A program made the position numbers and the translations under genes. The notes under the pieces were generated by a model. That model was not told the DNA's origin. It searched no databases and saw nothing but the letters and a program-made list of their open reading frames with translations. From NCBI RefSeq assembly GCF_049994355.1, contig NZ_CP188257.1, forward strand, positions 62,001-126,000: a stretch of DNA of 64,000 nucleotides. Reading direction: 5' to 3'. The DNA comes from Angustibacter sp049994355. Lineage in GTDB: Bacteria; Actinomycetota; Actinomycetes; Actinomycetales; Angustibacteraceae. Position 1 is the first letter of the stretch, and every line of letters starts with the position of its first letter. Shown here one piece after another: positions 17,012 through 25,311 of the stretch.

Positions 17012-19157
17012 TCAGCGGGATGGCCAGGGTGAAGCCTACGGCCGGGATCGCCGTCCCGGAGTCGTTCACCGCGAAGCCGATGCCCAGCAGCAGCAGCAGG
17101 CAGTAGAGCCCCTGGCGCAGCGTGGGGCTGCGGTCGTAGGCCCGTTGCAGCGCACCCGCTCCGACCGACGAGGGCCGCATCAGCACCAGTACCACGAACA
17201 GAGCCGCGACCGGCACCAGGATCGACAGCACGCTGCCGAACAGGATCGACAGGTTCTGCTCACCCTTGCGCGAGATCACCTGCCACGCCCCGCCGTCGAT
17301 CACGGTCTGCACGAACCGGCCGAGGTGGGTCTGCTGGTCCGCCGGGCGCAGCCAGTCCACCACCGAGACCGCAGCGAGCAGCAGGACGGTGCCCGCAGCG
17401 ATCAGCGCGATCTTGCGCCAGGACAACCGAACGCCCAGCACCAGCAGCGTCAGGATGGCGAAGGACGGCACCAATCCCATCGGACCACCGAAGTCGCTGC
17501 CCCAGGACGGGCTCACGTCCAGAGCGGTCGCCACCATCCCGACCACGGCCACGCAGACAGCAGCCGTCCGCCGCCGCTCCTGCTGGACGAAGTGGTCGGC
17601 CACCGCGATAGCGAACAGCATCGCCCCGGTGGCGAACAGCGCGAACGCCACGTTCGAGAACCCGTAGAACCGCCCTGCCACAACGGGTTGCAGTCCCATC
17701 AGGCTCGAGGTCTGCAACCGCGAACCGGTCACGATGTCGGCCGCCAGCACCACCGAGGTCAGCCCGGCGACTGCCCCGAACGGCCCGAGCAGCCGGTGCC
17801 GCCACGGTCCGAGCTGGGCGACCAGTGACAGGGCGAGCACGTAGCAGGCCACCGCCAGCACCACCATCAGGAGCGCGTGTTGGTACCGCCACCACGGCAC
17901 GGTGTTGGCCAGGTACGTCGAGACCGGCACGCAGGCGAAGACCAACGCGGTACGGCGCACCAGCGACAACAGCCGCCGGCGTCGCGAGCCAGCTGTCCAG
18001 CTGTGCCGCAGCACGATCGCCACGCCGCCGTAGAGCAGAAGCTGGGCGAGCACGAGCCCGTCGAAGAACGGCGCGACCAGCTTCTGCACCCGTTGGGCGG
18101 CGTTCTCGAGGTCTTCGACCTTCTGCAGCCGGGCATCGGCGCTGGCGGGCGCCTGGCCGGCGGCCACCGAGCGGTTGGTGATCGGCGAACCGACCAGGGT
18201 GTTCGGCTCGGGCACGCCCAGCAGGCTCAGCAGGGTCGGCGTGACGTCGGTGGCCTGCACCAGCGCGACCTGTCGGGTGGACGACGTCCACAGCCAGCCC
18301 GGCCCGTAGCCCGGGCCGGTGGCCGCACCGAGCTGCAGGTGCGGGGTCGCACCCGAGTCGGCCAGCGAGAGGACGAAGACGCGCGCGCCGTCCGGCACCG
18401 CGTCCAGCGCGCGGCCGACCGCCTCGTCGACCGCTCGGACCTGGGCCGCTCGGTCGCCGGAGGTGATGGCCACGCCCGTCTCCGGCGGGCCGGGCAGCGG
18501 GTTGGCCGGGTCACGCACGGCACCGACGTCCAGCACGGTGAGCGGGCAGTCGGACGACGACAGCACCTGGCCGAGGTCCGCCGGGTTCGACGAGTCGTTG
18601 GGCGTGTAGCGGCCGACGGTGCCGTCGTGGCGGGCCAGCGCGACGGCGCCGCCGGAGCCGACCGCGTTCGCGCAGACTCCGGCCTTGGCGAGCGCGTCGC
18701 CGAGCAGGCCCGGCGTCGCGTCGAACTTCTCCGCCTTGGCGGCGGCGAGGTAGCGCGGCCAGGTGGTCACCGTCGCGGAGCCGCCGGGGGCGATCCCGGC
18801 ATTCACCTCAGGCGCGCGGCAGACTTGCGCGGCGGGGTCCTTGGCCTTCGGGTCGCGAACGTCGCCGGCGCGACGTCCGGCCGAGACCGCGAGCCAGCCG
18901 TCCACCGGGCACGCCGCGGGTTTGACGCTGCGCACCGTGACGTCGCCGATCGCGCCGACCTGGACGAGGCGAGCCAGGTTCGGCGTCGCCTCGGGCGAGA
19001 CGTCGCTCCACTGCACGCCGCCAGTACCGATCAGGACGACGGGGGCCGGCGTGGGTGCGGCGCTGGCCGCAGCGACCGGGAGCAGCAGCAGCCCCGCGAG
19101 CAGCGGCAGGGCGGTCAGCAGCGGCAGCCAGCGGGTCGCGTGGGGTCGGGTCGGCAC
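16893..19157 (-). CDS. Large exported alkaline-phosphatase-like/polytopic membrane protein
   Basis: A 754-residue protein in two parts. After a signal/anchor, residues ~40-340 form an extracytoplasmic domain with VVLIGTGGVQWSDV at its start and ATDVTPTLLSLLGV at its end, the pattern of the alkaline phosphatase/sulfatase superfamily, although many catalytic ligands are not evident. The second half has about nine hydrophobic segments. GTG 19157 was chosen over GTG 19163 because TACCCT lies 6 nt before it. It is divergent from the GT87 gene and may act in envelope glycan modification (inference). Its 3' end overlaps the convergent gene by 119 bp. Confidence 0.75.
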   Translation of the reverse strand: MPTRPHATRWLPLLTALPLLAGLLLLPVAAASAAPTPAPVVLIGTGGVQWSDVSPEATPNLARLVQVGAIGDVTVRSVKPAACPVDGWLAVSAGRRAGDVRDPKAKDPAAQVCRAPEVNAGIAPGGSATVTTWPRYLAAAKAEKFDATPGLLGDALAKAGVCANAVGSGGAVALARHDGTVGRYTPNDSSNPADLGQVLSSSDCPLTVLDVGAVRDPANPLPGPPETGVAITSGDRAAQVRAVDEAVGRALDAVPDGARVFVLSLADSGATPHLQLGAATGPGYGPGWLWTSSTRQVALVQATDVTPTLLSLLGVPEPNTLVGSPITNRSVAAGQAPASADARLQKVEDLENAAQRVQKLVAPFFDGLVLAQLLLYGGVAIVLRHSWTAGSRRRRLLSLVRRTALVFACVPVSTYLANTVPWWRYQHALLMVVLAVACYVLALSLVAQLGPWRHRLLGPFGAVAGLTSVVLAADIVTGSRLQTSSLMGLQPVVAGRFYGFSNVAFALFATGAMLFAIAVADHFVQQERRRTAAVCVAVVGMVATALDVSPSWGSDFGGPMGLVPSFAILTLLVLGVRLSWRKIALIAAGTVLLLAAVSVVDWLRPADQQTHLGRFVQTVIDGGAWQVISRKGEQNLSILFGSVLSILVPVAALFVVLVLMRPSSVGAGALQRAYDRSPTLRQGLYCLLLLLGIGFAVNDSGTAIPAVGFTLAIPLIIAASVRALEDEERAAPAELAPATAPARSTEPTLGDSPA

Positions 19158-19207
19158 CTGCACAGGGTAGGGGCCTGGTTCGTGCGGGGGTCAGACAGAC
19201 TGTCCCG

Positions 19208-20398
19208 GTGACCCGACTGCAGCGCCCTGCGATCCAGCTGCTCCTGGTGGTCGCCGTCCTGGTCCTGGCCGAGCTGCCGATCGCCTGGCACTACCTGGTC
19301 AGCTGGCCCGGCGACCAGTGGCAGGTCGACATCGAGGTCTACCGCGAGGCGGCCCGGTCGCTGGTCTACGGTCGCCCGATCTACGAGCAGCTCACCGAGT
19401 CGCCGCAGCTGCTGCCGTTCACCTACCCGCCGTTCGCTGCCATCGTCGCGCTGCCGATGGCGCTGCTGCCGTTCGGCGCGCTCGGCTGGGTCTGGACGGC
19501 GCTGCAGGTCGCCGCGACGTACGCGACGGTGCTGATCGCGTTCCGCCGCCTGCTCGACCGGGTCGCGCCGTGGGGCTGGCTCGCCGCTGCGCTGTTGACC
19601 GTCCCGATGCTCTACCTGCTGCCGGTCTCGGACGGCGTGCGCTTCGGACAGGTCAACGCGTTCCTGGTGCTGGCCTGCCTGGCCGACCTGGCGCTGCCGA
19701 CCGGGCGCTGGCACCGCTGGTGCGGGGCCTGGATCGGCCTGGCCACGGCGATCAAGCTCACCCCGGGTGTGTTCTTCGTGCACTTCGCCGTGTGCCGCCG
19801 CTGGCGCGAGCTCGCCGCGGGCCTGGCGGCCGCGGCCGCGGCCACGATCGCGGCAGCGCTGGTGCTGCCGGAGGCGTCCGTCGCGTTCTGGGGCGGCGCG
19901 CTCAGCGACCCGAACCGGTTGGGCCCCAACCGCGGGACGTCGAACCAGTCACTGCGCGGGGCGATCCTGCGGCTCGGCCCGGACGGCACCGCCGGCACCG
20001 CACTCTGGCTGTTCGCCGCGCTGGTGGTGGCGGTGATCGGCTTCGCGCTGGCGCGTCGCGCCTACCGGGCCGGGGACCCGGTCGCGGAGGTCGCCGCCGT
20101 CGGCCTGATGGCCGTGCTGTTGTCGCCGGTGGCCTGGGTGCACCACTTCGCGTGGATGGTGGTGGTCATCGCGGCCCTGCTCGGCGACGGTCGCGAGCGC
20201 CGCCGCGTGGTGTTCGCCGGGGTGGTGACCGTGTGGTTCCTGTGCCGGCTGCCGTGGTGGGGCATCAGCTGGGTCGCGAACGACTGGCCGGTGCTGTGGT
20301 TCGGCAAGCTGCTGCAGAACTCTTTCACCCTGGGTGCGCTGGTCGCGCTCGCGCTGCTGTGGAAGGTGGTTCAGCCGCCGAAGTCCTGCGTCCAGTAG
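19208..20398 (+). CDS. GT87-family (DUF2029) mannosyltransferase-like protein
   Basis: A 396-residue polytopic protein of the GT-C superfamily. The catalytic-loop region DIEVYREAARSLVYGRPIY and the distal NQSLRGAILR motif are characteristic of GT87 alpha-mannosyltransferases that use polyprenol-phosphate mannose. About ten hydrophobic segments follow. GTG 19208 follows CAGACT by 6 nt, a leaderless layout. The 3' end overlaps the convergent CAP-protein gene by 28 bp. With the 14.7-17.0 kb genes it marks a small envelope-glycosylation cluster. Confidence 0.87.
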   Translation: MTRLQRPAIQLLLVVAVLVLAELPIAWHYLVSWPGDQWQVDIEVYREAARSLVYGRPIYEQLTESPQLLPFTYPPFAAIVALPMALLPFGALGWVWTALQVAATYATVLIAFRRLLDRVAPWGWLAAALLTVPMLYLLPVSDGVRFGQVNAFLVLACLADLALPTGRWHRWCGAWIGLATAIKLTPGVFFVHFAVCRRWRELAAGLAAAAAATIAAALVLPEASVAFWGGALSDPNRLGPNRGTSNQSLRGAILRLGPDGTAGTALWLFAALVVAVIGFALARRAYRAGDPVAEVAAVGLMAVLLSPVAWVHHFAWMVVVIAALLGDGRERRRVVFAGVVTVWFLCRLPWWGISWVANDWPVLWFGKLLQNSFTLGALVALALLWKVVQPPKSCVQ

Positions 20399-21207
20399 GT
20401 GCCGTAGGAGCCGCCGGACGCGACGCCGACGCCGATCTGCTTGAACGCGCAGTTCAGGATGTTGGCGCGGTGCCCGGAGCTGCCCATCCAGGACGCCATC
20501 ACGGCGCTGGCGGTGCGTTGACCGGCCGCGATGTTCTCGCCGAGCGTGTGGCCGGAGTACCCGGCCGCGCGGATCCGGACATCGAAGGTGCGGCCGTCCT
20601 GGGACACGTGCGAGAAGTAGTCGTGGGTGGCCATGTCCTTGCTGTGGCCGTATGCCGCGGCGTCGAGCTGCGAGCTCTCGCGAAGCGCACCGCAACCGGC
20701 CCTGCCCCGCTCGGAATTCACCAGCGCGATGACCTGGGACACCATGGACCCGGACGGCTTGCTGACCGGCTTGCTGGTGGTCGGCGCGGTCGTCTTCTTC
20801 GGCTGTGCCTTGGGCGGAGCCGCGGTGGTGATCCTCGGAGCCGTCGTTCGGGCCTGGGCTTTCGAGCTGGCTTTCGGGCTGAGCTGCGGGCTGGCCTTCG
20901 GGCGGGGCTTCGGGCTGGGCTTGGACGAGGGCGCGACGCTCCGGCTGCTGCGGCTCGCCTTGTCGGCGTCGGCGCTGCGCGCGGCGGTGGTCAGGTCCAG
21001 ACCGGACATCGCGGCCGCATCCTCGGCGGCCGCTGACGCCGAATCCTGGGTGGAGGCCCGGGTGGACTCATGGCCGGCCGGTCCGATGCCCAGAAGGGTG
21101 GCCGCGCCGAGGACCGTCAGCGCGGCAGCTGTGGCGGCCAGCAGCCGCCCCCGTGCCGAGGTGGGGAGGGCTCGTCTGCGGTCGCCGGGTTCGGGATGTC
21201 GGACCAT
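20371..21207 (-). CDS. Secreted CAP/SCP-domain protein
   Basis: A 278-residue exported protein. An N-terminal hydrophobic segment is followed by ~110 residues rich in Ser, Lys and Pro, then a C-terminal CAP domain with NSERGRAGCG, the His in YGHSKDM, TLGENIA and HRANIL motifs, ending in a short aromatic segment. The domain order is opposite to the 3.8 kb paralogue, which has the CAP domain first. ATG 21207 has CAAGAT 8 nt upstream; an alternative ATG at 21237 has TAGGTT 5 nt upstream and would add ten residues. Confidence 0.83.
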   Translation of the reverse strand: MVRHPEPGDRRRALPTSARGRLLAATAAALTVLGAATLLGIGPAGHESTRASTQDSASAAAEDAAAMSGLDLTTAARSADADKASRSSRSVAPSSKPSPKPRPKASPQLSPKASSKAQARTTAPRITTAAPPKAQPKKTTAPTTSKPVSKPSGSMVSQVIALVNSERGRAGCGALRESSQLDAAAYGHSKDMATHDYFSHVSQDGRTFDVRIRAAGYSGHTLGENIAAGQRTASAVMASWMGSSGHRANILNCAFKQIGVGVASGGSYGTYWTQDFGG

Positions 21208-21285
21208 TTTGGACGATCTTGCACGACTCGGGTGCATCCAGCAACCTAACGCAGTGCTCCGGTGACCCTGTGCAACCGATCCGAG

Positions 21286-22140
21286 TCAGCCCTGCGCCCG
21301 GGCGAGGGCCTGCTGCTCCTCGCGATCGGCGGCCTCGTTCCAGGTCGACTTCGACGACTGCCAGCCGTCCTCGTTGAGGCCGAGCCGCCAGTAGCCGGAG
21401 ATCGACTGCCGCCCGCGCGGCAGCTCCCGCTCGACGCGCAGGTGCGTGCGAAGCTCCTTCACAAAGGTGGCCTCGCCGTGCACGAACACCTGAGGGTGGC
21501 CGGGCCGGAACGCGGCCGCGCGCACCTGGTCCACGAGCAGCTCGCCGACCCGTCGGTCCTCGCGGTGCAGCCACACCACGTCCACCCCGGCAGGTGCGGT
21601 CAGCGGTAGGACGTCGGCCTGGTCCGGCACCTCGATGAACGCAGTGCCGACAGCGCGGTCGTCCAGCTCCTCCAAGGCGGCCGCGATGGCGGGCAGCGCG
21701 CTCTCGTCACCGGCCAGCAGGTGCCAGTCGGCGTCCGGGTCGGGCGTGTAGCCGCCACCCGGACCGCTGAACCACAGGCGGTCCCCGCGCTGTGCGTTGG
21801 CCGCCCACGGTCCGGCCAGACCCTCGTCGCCGTGCACCACGAAGTCGAGGGTGAGCTCCAGGCTCGCCCTGTCCCAGGCCCGCACGGTGTAGGTGCGGGT
21901 GACCGGCCAGTGCTCGCGCGGCAGCCGCTCGCGCAGCGCTGCGACATCGGACAGGTCGACGTCCGGTGCGCTCGGGTTGGCGAACAGCAGCTTCACGTAG
22001 TGGTCGGTGTAGCCGCCGGTGTCGAAGGCGACAAGGCCGGAGCCACCGAGGACGACGCGCACCAGGTGCGGGCTGAGCCGCTCGGTGCGCAGCACGTCGC
22101 CGTGGTGGGTCGTGCGCGGACGCCGGGGGGTCTCGGTCAT
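21286..22140 (-). CDS. Siderophore-interacting protein (FAD-binding ferric reductase)
   Basis: A 284-residue SIP-family flavoprotein that would reduce ferric siderophores in the cytoplasm. It has the FAD-binding region RTYTVRAWD, then LDFVVHGDEGLAGPWA, WHLLAGDESALPAI for the NAD(P)H domain, and the C-terminal GYWRLGLNEDGW typical of the family. ATG 22140 is preceded by an AAAGG. It lies 45 bp downstream of the cation transporter gene on the same strand. No siderophore uptake genes are seen nearby. Confidence 0.92.
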   Translation of the reverse strand: MTETPRRPRTTHHGDVLRTERLSPHLVRVVLGGSGLVAFDTGGYTDHYVKLLFANPSAPDVDLSDVAALRERLPREHWPVTRTYTVRAWDRASLELTLDFVVHGDEGLAGPWAANAQRGDRLWFSGPGGGYTPDPDADWHLLAGDESALPAIAAALEELDDRAVGTAFIEVPDQADVLPLTAPAGVDVVWLHREDRRVGELLVDQVRAAAFRPGHPQVFVHGEATFVKELRTHLRVERELPRGRQSISGYWRLGLNEDGWQSSKSTWNEAADREEQQALARAQG

Positions 22141-22184
22141 GAGGACAAGCCTTTCATGCTCGGCGGCCCGCTCGGGCCGGCCGC

Positions 22185-22802
22185 TCAGATGGGCAGGTCG
22201 ACGCCGGCGGCCTGGAGCGCGCAGACCAACGCAAGCAGCAGGCAGACGCCGCCGCCGATGCGCTGCACCGTGGCGAGCCGGACCCGCTTTAGCAGCGCCC
22301 GACCAGCGACGGCGCCGAGCGCCGAGACCAGCAGCAGGCCGACCCAGGCGCCGACGAACACCGACAGCGGGTCCTTGGTGCGTACGACAAGCCCGGCGGT
22401 GAGCAGCTGGGACAGGTCGCCCCACTCGGCCACGAACAGCACGGTAAAGCTCGCCAGCACGGCCCGCCAGCCGGTGGCCGGCCCGGTGACCTTGGCGCCG
22501 AACTCGGCCTCGGTCTCGGCCTCCTCCTCGTCCGCCTTCTTCGCACCGCGCAGCAGGACGATGCCGCCGATCAGGAACATCACGGCGGCGAAGGCGACGA
22601 CCGGACCGTGCGGCAGCCGCGAGATCAGCCCGCCGGCCGTGACCGCCACCAGGGTCTGCACGAAGAACGCGAGCCCGACGCCGATCCAGACCAGCAGCGG
22701 CCGGTAGCGGGTCGCCAGCACGAGGGTGGCGACGAAGGTCTTATCGGGCAGTTCCACCGGGACGATGAGCACGAGCGCGGTCAGCGCGACGGTCCAGTCC
22801 AC
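22185..22802 (-). CDS. GDT1/UPF0016-family cation transporter
   Basis: A 205-residue membrane protein of the TMEM165/GDT1 family, implicated in Mn2+/Ca2+ (or H+) exchange. Two copies of the signature are visible: ELPDKTF in the first transmembrane helix and EWGDLSQ in the fourth. An acidic cytoplasmic linker (KKADEEEAETEAE) separates the two three-helix halves. GTG 22802 has CAGGCT 6 nt upstream; this hexamer overlaps the last codons and stop of larC, so it may be transcribed both from its own promoter and by read-through. Confidence 0.88.
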   Translation of the reverse strand: MDWTVALTALVLIVPVELPDKTFVATLVLATRYRPLLVWIGVGLAFFVQTLVAVTAGGLISRLPHGPVVAFAAVMFLIGGIVLLRGAKKADEEEAETEAEFGAKVTGPATGWRAVLASFTVLFVAEWGDLSQLLTAGLVVRTKDPLSVFVGAWVGLLLVSALGAVAGRALLKRVRLATVQRIGGGVCLLLALVCALQAAGVDLPI

Positions 22803-22814
22803 GACGTCAGCCTG

Positions 22815-23999
22815 TCACGAGTCGCACGGTCGCCCCAGCTGGGCCGAGGCCGCAGCGGCGGCGCGGGCCAGCACCGACTTCAGCGGCGCAGCGGTCAGCC
22901 GGGCCACGGCGAGGACGTCGTCGTGCTCGGGCTGCGCGTTGACCACCCGGCCGTCCAGCGCGGCCAGCTTGACCCTGACCGGATGCCCGTCGACGTCCAC
23001 CGTCGTCTCGCTGCGCGAGAGCGCCGTCTTGGCTACTGGAACGGTCCGGAGGCCGATGGCGCTGGTCTCGGTGAACACCACCCTGGCCAGCCGCTCGCGC
23101 GCGGCCGGGTCGTCGGGGCACAGCACGTGCAGGGTGTGGGCCGGGCGGCCCTTCTTCATCAGGATCGGGGTGAGCCAGGCATCAGACGCGCCCTCGTCGA
23201 GCAGCCGGGTCAGCACGTTCGGCCAGACCCGCGGGTCGAGGTCGTCGACGTTGGTCTCCAGCACCACGGCCGTGGTCGATGGGGTGTCGCTGGCTGTGCC
23301 ACGGACCAGCCGCAAGGCGCCGAGGCGGCCGGGCAGCACCCGGGACCCGGCGCCGGCCCCGACCTGGTCGACGGTCATCGCCGGCATCGCGCCGTACGAG
23401 TCGGCCAGCGTCGTGAGCAGGGCGGCGCCAGTCGGGGTGCACAGCTCCATCTCCACCGGGCCGCCGTGGGCCGGCGCCCCCGCGGCGGTCAGCAGGTGCA
23501 GCACGGCCGGCACCGGCACCGGGATTTCACCGTGCGCGCTGCGGGCAGTCCCGGACCCGAGGGCGATCGGCCCGACGCAGACCTGGTCGCCGAGCCAGGC
23601 GAACCCGGCGCACACACCGACCACGTCACCGATCGCGTCGTGCGCCCCGACCTCGTGGAAGTGCACGTCGTCCGCGCTGGTGCCGTGCACCCGGCCCTCG
23701 GCCTCGGCGAGCCGGGCGAACGCCTGGTGCGCCATGTCGCGCACCGGCTCGGGCAGCTCGGCGATGTCGAGCAGCTCGCGGACGTCCGCCCAGGTGCGGT
23801 GCGGGATGTCGGTCTCGAGGCCGCGTACGTGCGCCCGGCCGACGGCGAAACCGTGCCGCACCTCGCGCTCGAAAGTGACCTCGACCGGTGCCACCGCGGC
23901 GGCGGCGCCAGCCATCACCTCGGCCGGCACGCCCAGGTCGTGCAGGGCGGCCAGCAGCATGTCGCCGCTCGCTCCGCTGGAGGCGTCGACCCAGATCAC
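22815..23999 (-). CDS. larC: LarC, nickel insertion enzyme for the nickel-pincer cofactor
   Basis: A 394-residue LarC (formerly DUF111). In the known pathway LarC inserts nickel in a CTP-dependent step into the pyridinium bisthiocarboxylate cofactor of lactate racemase-type enzymes. It begins IWVDASSGASGDMLLAALHDLG, with FHEVGAHDAIGD and ELCTPTGAALL, all family hallmarks. It is encoded in one frame, unlike the Lactiplantibacillus larC1/larC2 arrangement. GTG 23999 lies within the second copy of a 17-bp duplication that separates it from the larB stop. larE and larA are not in the window. Confidence 0.92.
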   Translation of the reverse strand: MIWVDASSGASGDMLLAALHDLGVPAEVMAGAAAAVAPVEVTFEREVRHGFAVGRAHVRGLETDIPHRTWADVRELLDIAELPEPVRDMAHQAFARLAEAEGRVHGTSADDVHFHEVGAHDAIGDVVGVCAGFAWLGDQVCVGPIALGSGTARSAHGEIPVPVPAVLHLLTAAGAPAHGGPVEMELCTPTGAALLTTLADSYGAMPAMTVDQVGAGAGSRVLPGRLGALRLVRGTASDTPSTTAVVLETNVDDLDPRVWPNVLTRLLDEGASDAWLTPILMKKGRPAHTLHVLCPDDPAARERLARVVFTETSAIGLRTVPVAKTALSRSETTVDVDGHPVRVKLAALDGRVVNAQPEHDDVLAVARLTAAPLKSVLARAAAAASAQLGRPCDS

Positions 24000-24016
24000 G
24001 CGTCGACCCAGATCAC
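23983..24016. repeat. 17-bp tandem duplication at the larB-larC junction
   Basis: GCGTCGACCCAGATCAC is duplicated exactly (23983-23999, 24000-24016). On the minus strand each copy begins with GTGATCTGG. The upstream GTG overlaps the larB TGA but opens a frame of only six codons, closing at a TGA that overlaps the downstream, functional larC GTG. Confidence 0.92.
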
Positions 24017-24735
24017 GCGTCGTCCCGGGGTCGCGCGCGGCGGGCGATCCGGGCGGCGTGCACGCCGGCGCCGTAGCCGTTGTCCACGTTCACCACCGCG
24101 ATGCCGGGCGCGCAGGAGTTCAGCATCGCCAGCAGCGCCGCCAGCCCGCCGGCGCCGGTGCCGTAGCCGATGGAGGTGGGCACGGCGACCAGCGGTACGC
24201 CGGTCAGGCCACCGACCACGCTGGGCAGTGCGCCCTCCATGCCCGCCACCACGACCAGTGCGTCGGCCTGGTCGAGGCGGTCGCGGACGGCGAGCAGCCG
24301 GTGCAGTCCGGCGACGCCGACGTCGTCCACCCGCTCGGCATGCGCGCCGTGCACCCGCGCGGTGATCATCGCCTCGGCGGCGACCGGGGCGTCCGAGGTG
24401 CCGGCCGCGACGACCAGGACGGTGCCCCGGGCGACGGGCAGCGGGCCGAGCACCGCGGTGCGCGAGACGTCGTCCACGTCGGCCGCGGGCAGCGACTCGC
24501 GGACGGCGGCGCGGGCCTCGGCGTCCAGCCGGGTGGCCAAGATCGCCCGGTCGTGGTGCGTGGCAGCCAGCCGGCTCAGCGTGGTGACCACCTGCTCCGG
24601 GGTCTTGCCCTGACCGAACACGACCTCGGGGTCGCCGGTGCGCCGGGCGCGGTCGACGTCCAGGCGGGCGAAGCCGACGTCCAGGTAGCCGGGGTCGGGC
24701 TGTCCGCTCTCGGTGGGGGGCTCGTGCTCGGGCAC
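24013..24735 (-). CDS. larB: LarB, nickel-pincer cofactor biosynthesis carboxylase
   Basis: A 240-residue LarB, related to PurE. In the known pathway it carboxylates the pyridinium ring of nicotinic acid adenine dinucleotide and hydrolyses the phosphoanhydride, the first step of nickel-pincer cofactor synthesis. Conserved parts include VVFGQGKTPEQV, VVAAGTSDAPVAAEA, VVAGMEGALPSVVGGL and VPTSIGYG, and INVDNGYG-like VVNVDNGYGAG near the end. GTG 24735 follows TACCCT by 6 nt. It heads the larB-larC unit and is divergent from the DUF4446 gene. Confidence 0.92.
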   Translation of the reverse strand: MPEHEPPTESGQPDPGYLDVGFARLDVDRARRTGDPEVVFGQGKTPEQVVTTLSRLAATHHDRAILATRLDAEARAAVRESLPAADVDDVSRTAVLGPLPVARGTVLVVAAGTSDAPVAAEAMITARVHGAHAERVDDVGVAGLHRLLAVRDRLDQADALVVVAGMEGALPSVVGGLTGVPLVAVPTSIGYGTGAGGLAALLAMLNSCAPGIAVVNVDNGYGAGVHAARIARRARPRDDA

Positions 24736-24780
24736 AGCCAGAGGGTACGTGGCCCGAGCCTGACGCGTAGGCTCCGGGGC
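24736..24780. promoter_or_regulatory. Divergent leaderless promoter pair (larB / DUF4446)
   Basis: The 45-bp gap holds TACCCT on the minus strand (24742-24747), 6 nt from the larB GTG, and TAGGCT on the plus strand (24768-24773), 7 nt from the DUF4446 GTG. Confidence 0.6.
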
Positions 24781-25311
24781 GTGCACGCCCTGCCCGTTGC
24801 CGCTGCGCAACCGCTTCTCGAGCCCGCCCCCACCGCCATCGTCGCCGTGGTCGGCGCGTGCATCGCGGTGCTCGCACTGGTCATCGCGGTGGGCGCTCAG
24901 CTGCGGATGCGCCGGATCCGGCGGGGCCTGCGGGTCCTGCGCGGCCACTCCGGCGAAGGTGACGTGCTCGAGGTCGCCACCCGGCACGCCGCGGAGGTGA
25001 GCCTGTTGCGCGAGCAGGTGGAGAGGCAGCAGGCCCAGCTGGACCGCGTGAGCTCGGACGTCGCAGCCAGCCTGCGGCACGTGGCGGTCGTCCGGTTCGA
25101 CGCGTTCGGCGACATGGGTGGGAGGCTGTCGTTCTCCGCAGCGGTCCTGGACGACGCGGGTGACGGCCTGGTGCTGACCTCGATCCACGGGCGCGGCGAG
25201 ACGCGCTCGTACGCCAAGGGTCTGCTCGCGGGCAAGGCCGAGCACGCGCTGAGCCCGGAGGAGGCCGAGGCCGTGTCCGCTGCCACCGCCGAGCTGGGAG
25301 CGAAGCGGTGA
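24781..25311 (+). CDS. DUF4446 family protein
   Basis: A 176-residue protein with one N-terminal transmembrane helix (about residues 15-40), a basic cytoplasmic stretch, a predicted coiled coil (about 65-95, HAAEVSLLREQVERQQAQL), and the conserved DUF4446 core VVRFDAFGDMGGRLSFSAAVLDD. Its function is unknown. The stop overlaps the pheA start by GTGA, so the two genes are translationally coupled; DUF4446 genes often sit next to pheA/serS in actinobacteria, as here. Confidence 0.87.
   Translation: MHALPVAAAQPLLEPAPTAIVAVVGACIAVLALVIAVGAQLRMRRIRRGLRVLRGHSGEGDVLEVATRHAAEVSLLREQVERQQAQLDRVSSDVAASLRHVAVVRFDAFGDMGGRLSFSAAVLDDAGDGLVLTSIHGRGETRSYAKGLLAGKAEHALSPEEAEAVSAATAELGAKR

Noticed and set aside
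22726..24780. Upstream extension of the DUF4446 frame
   Set aside because: The open frame continues for 680 codons antisense to larB, larC and the transporter, but family similarity starts only at about 24781, where a leaderless GTG start fits.
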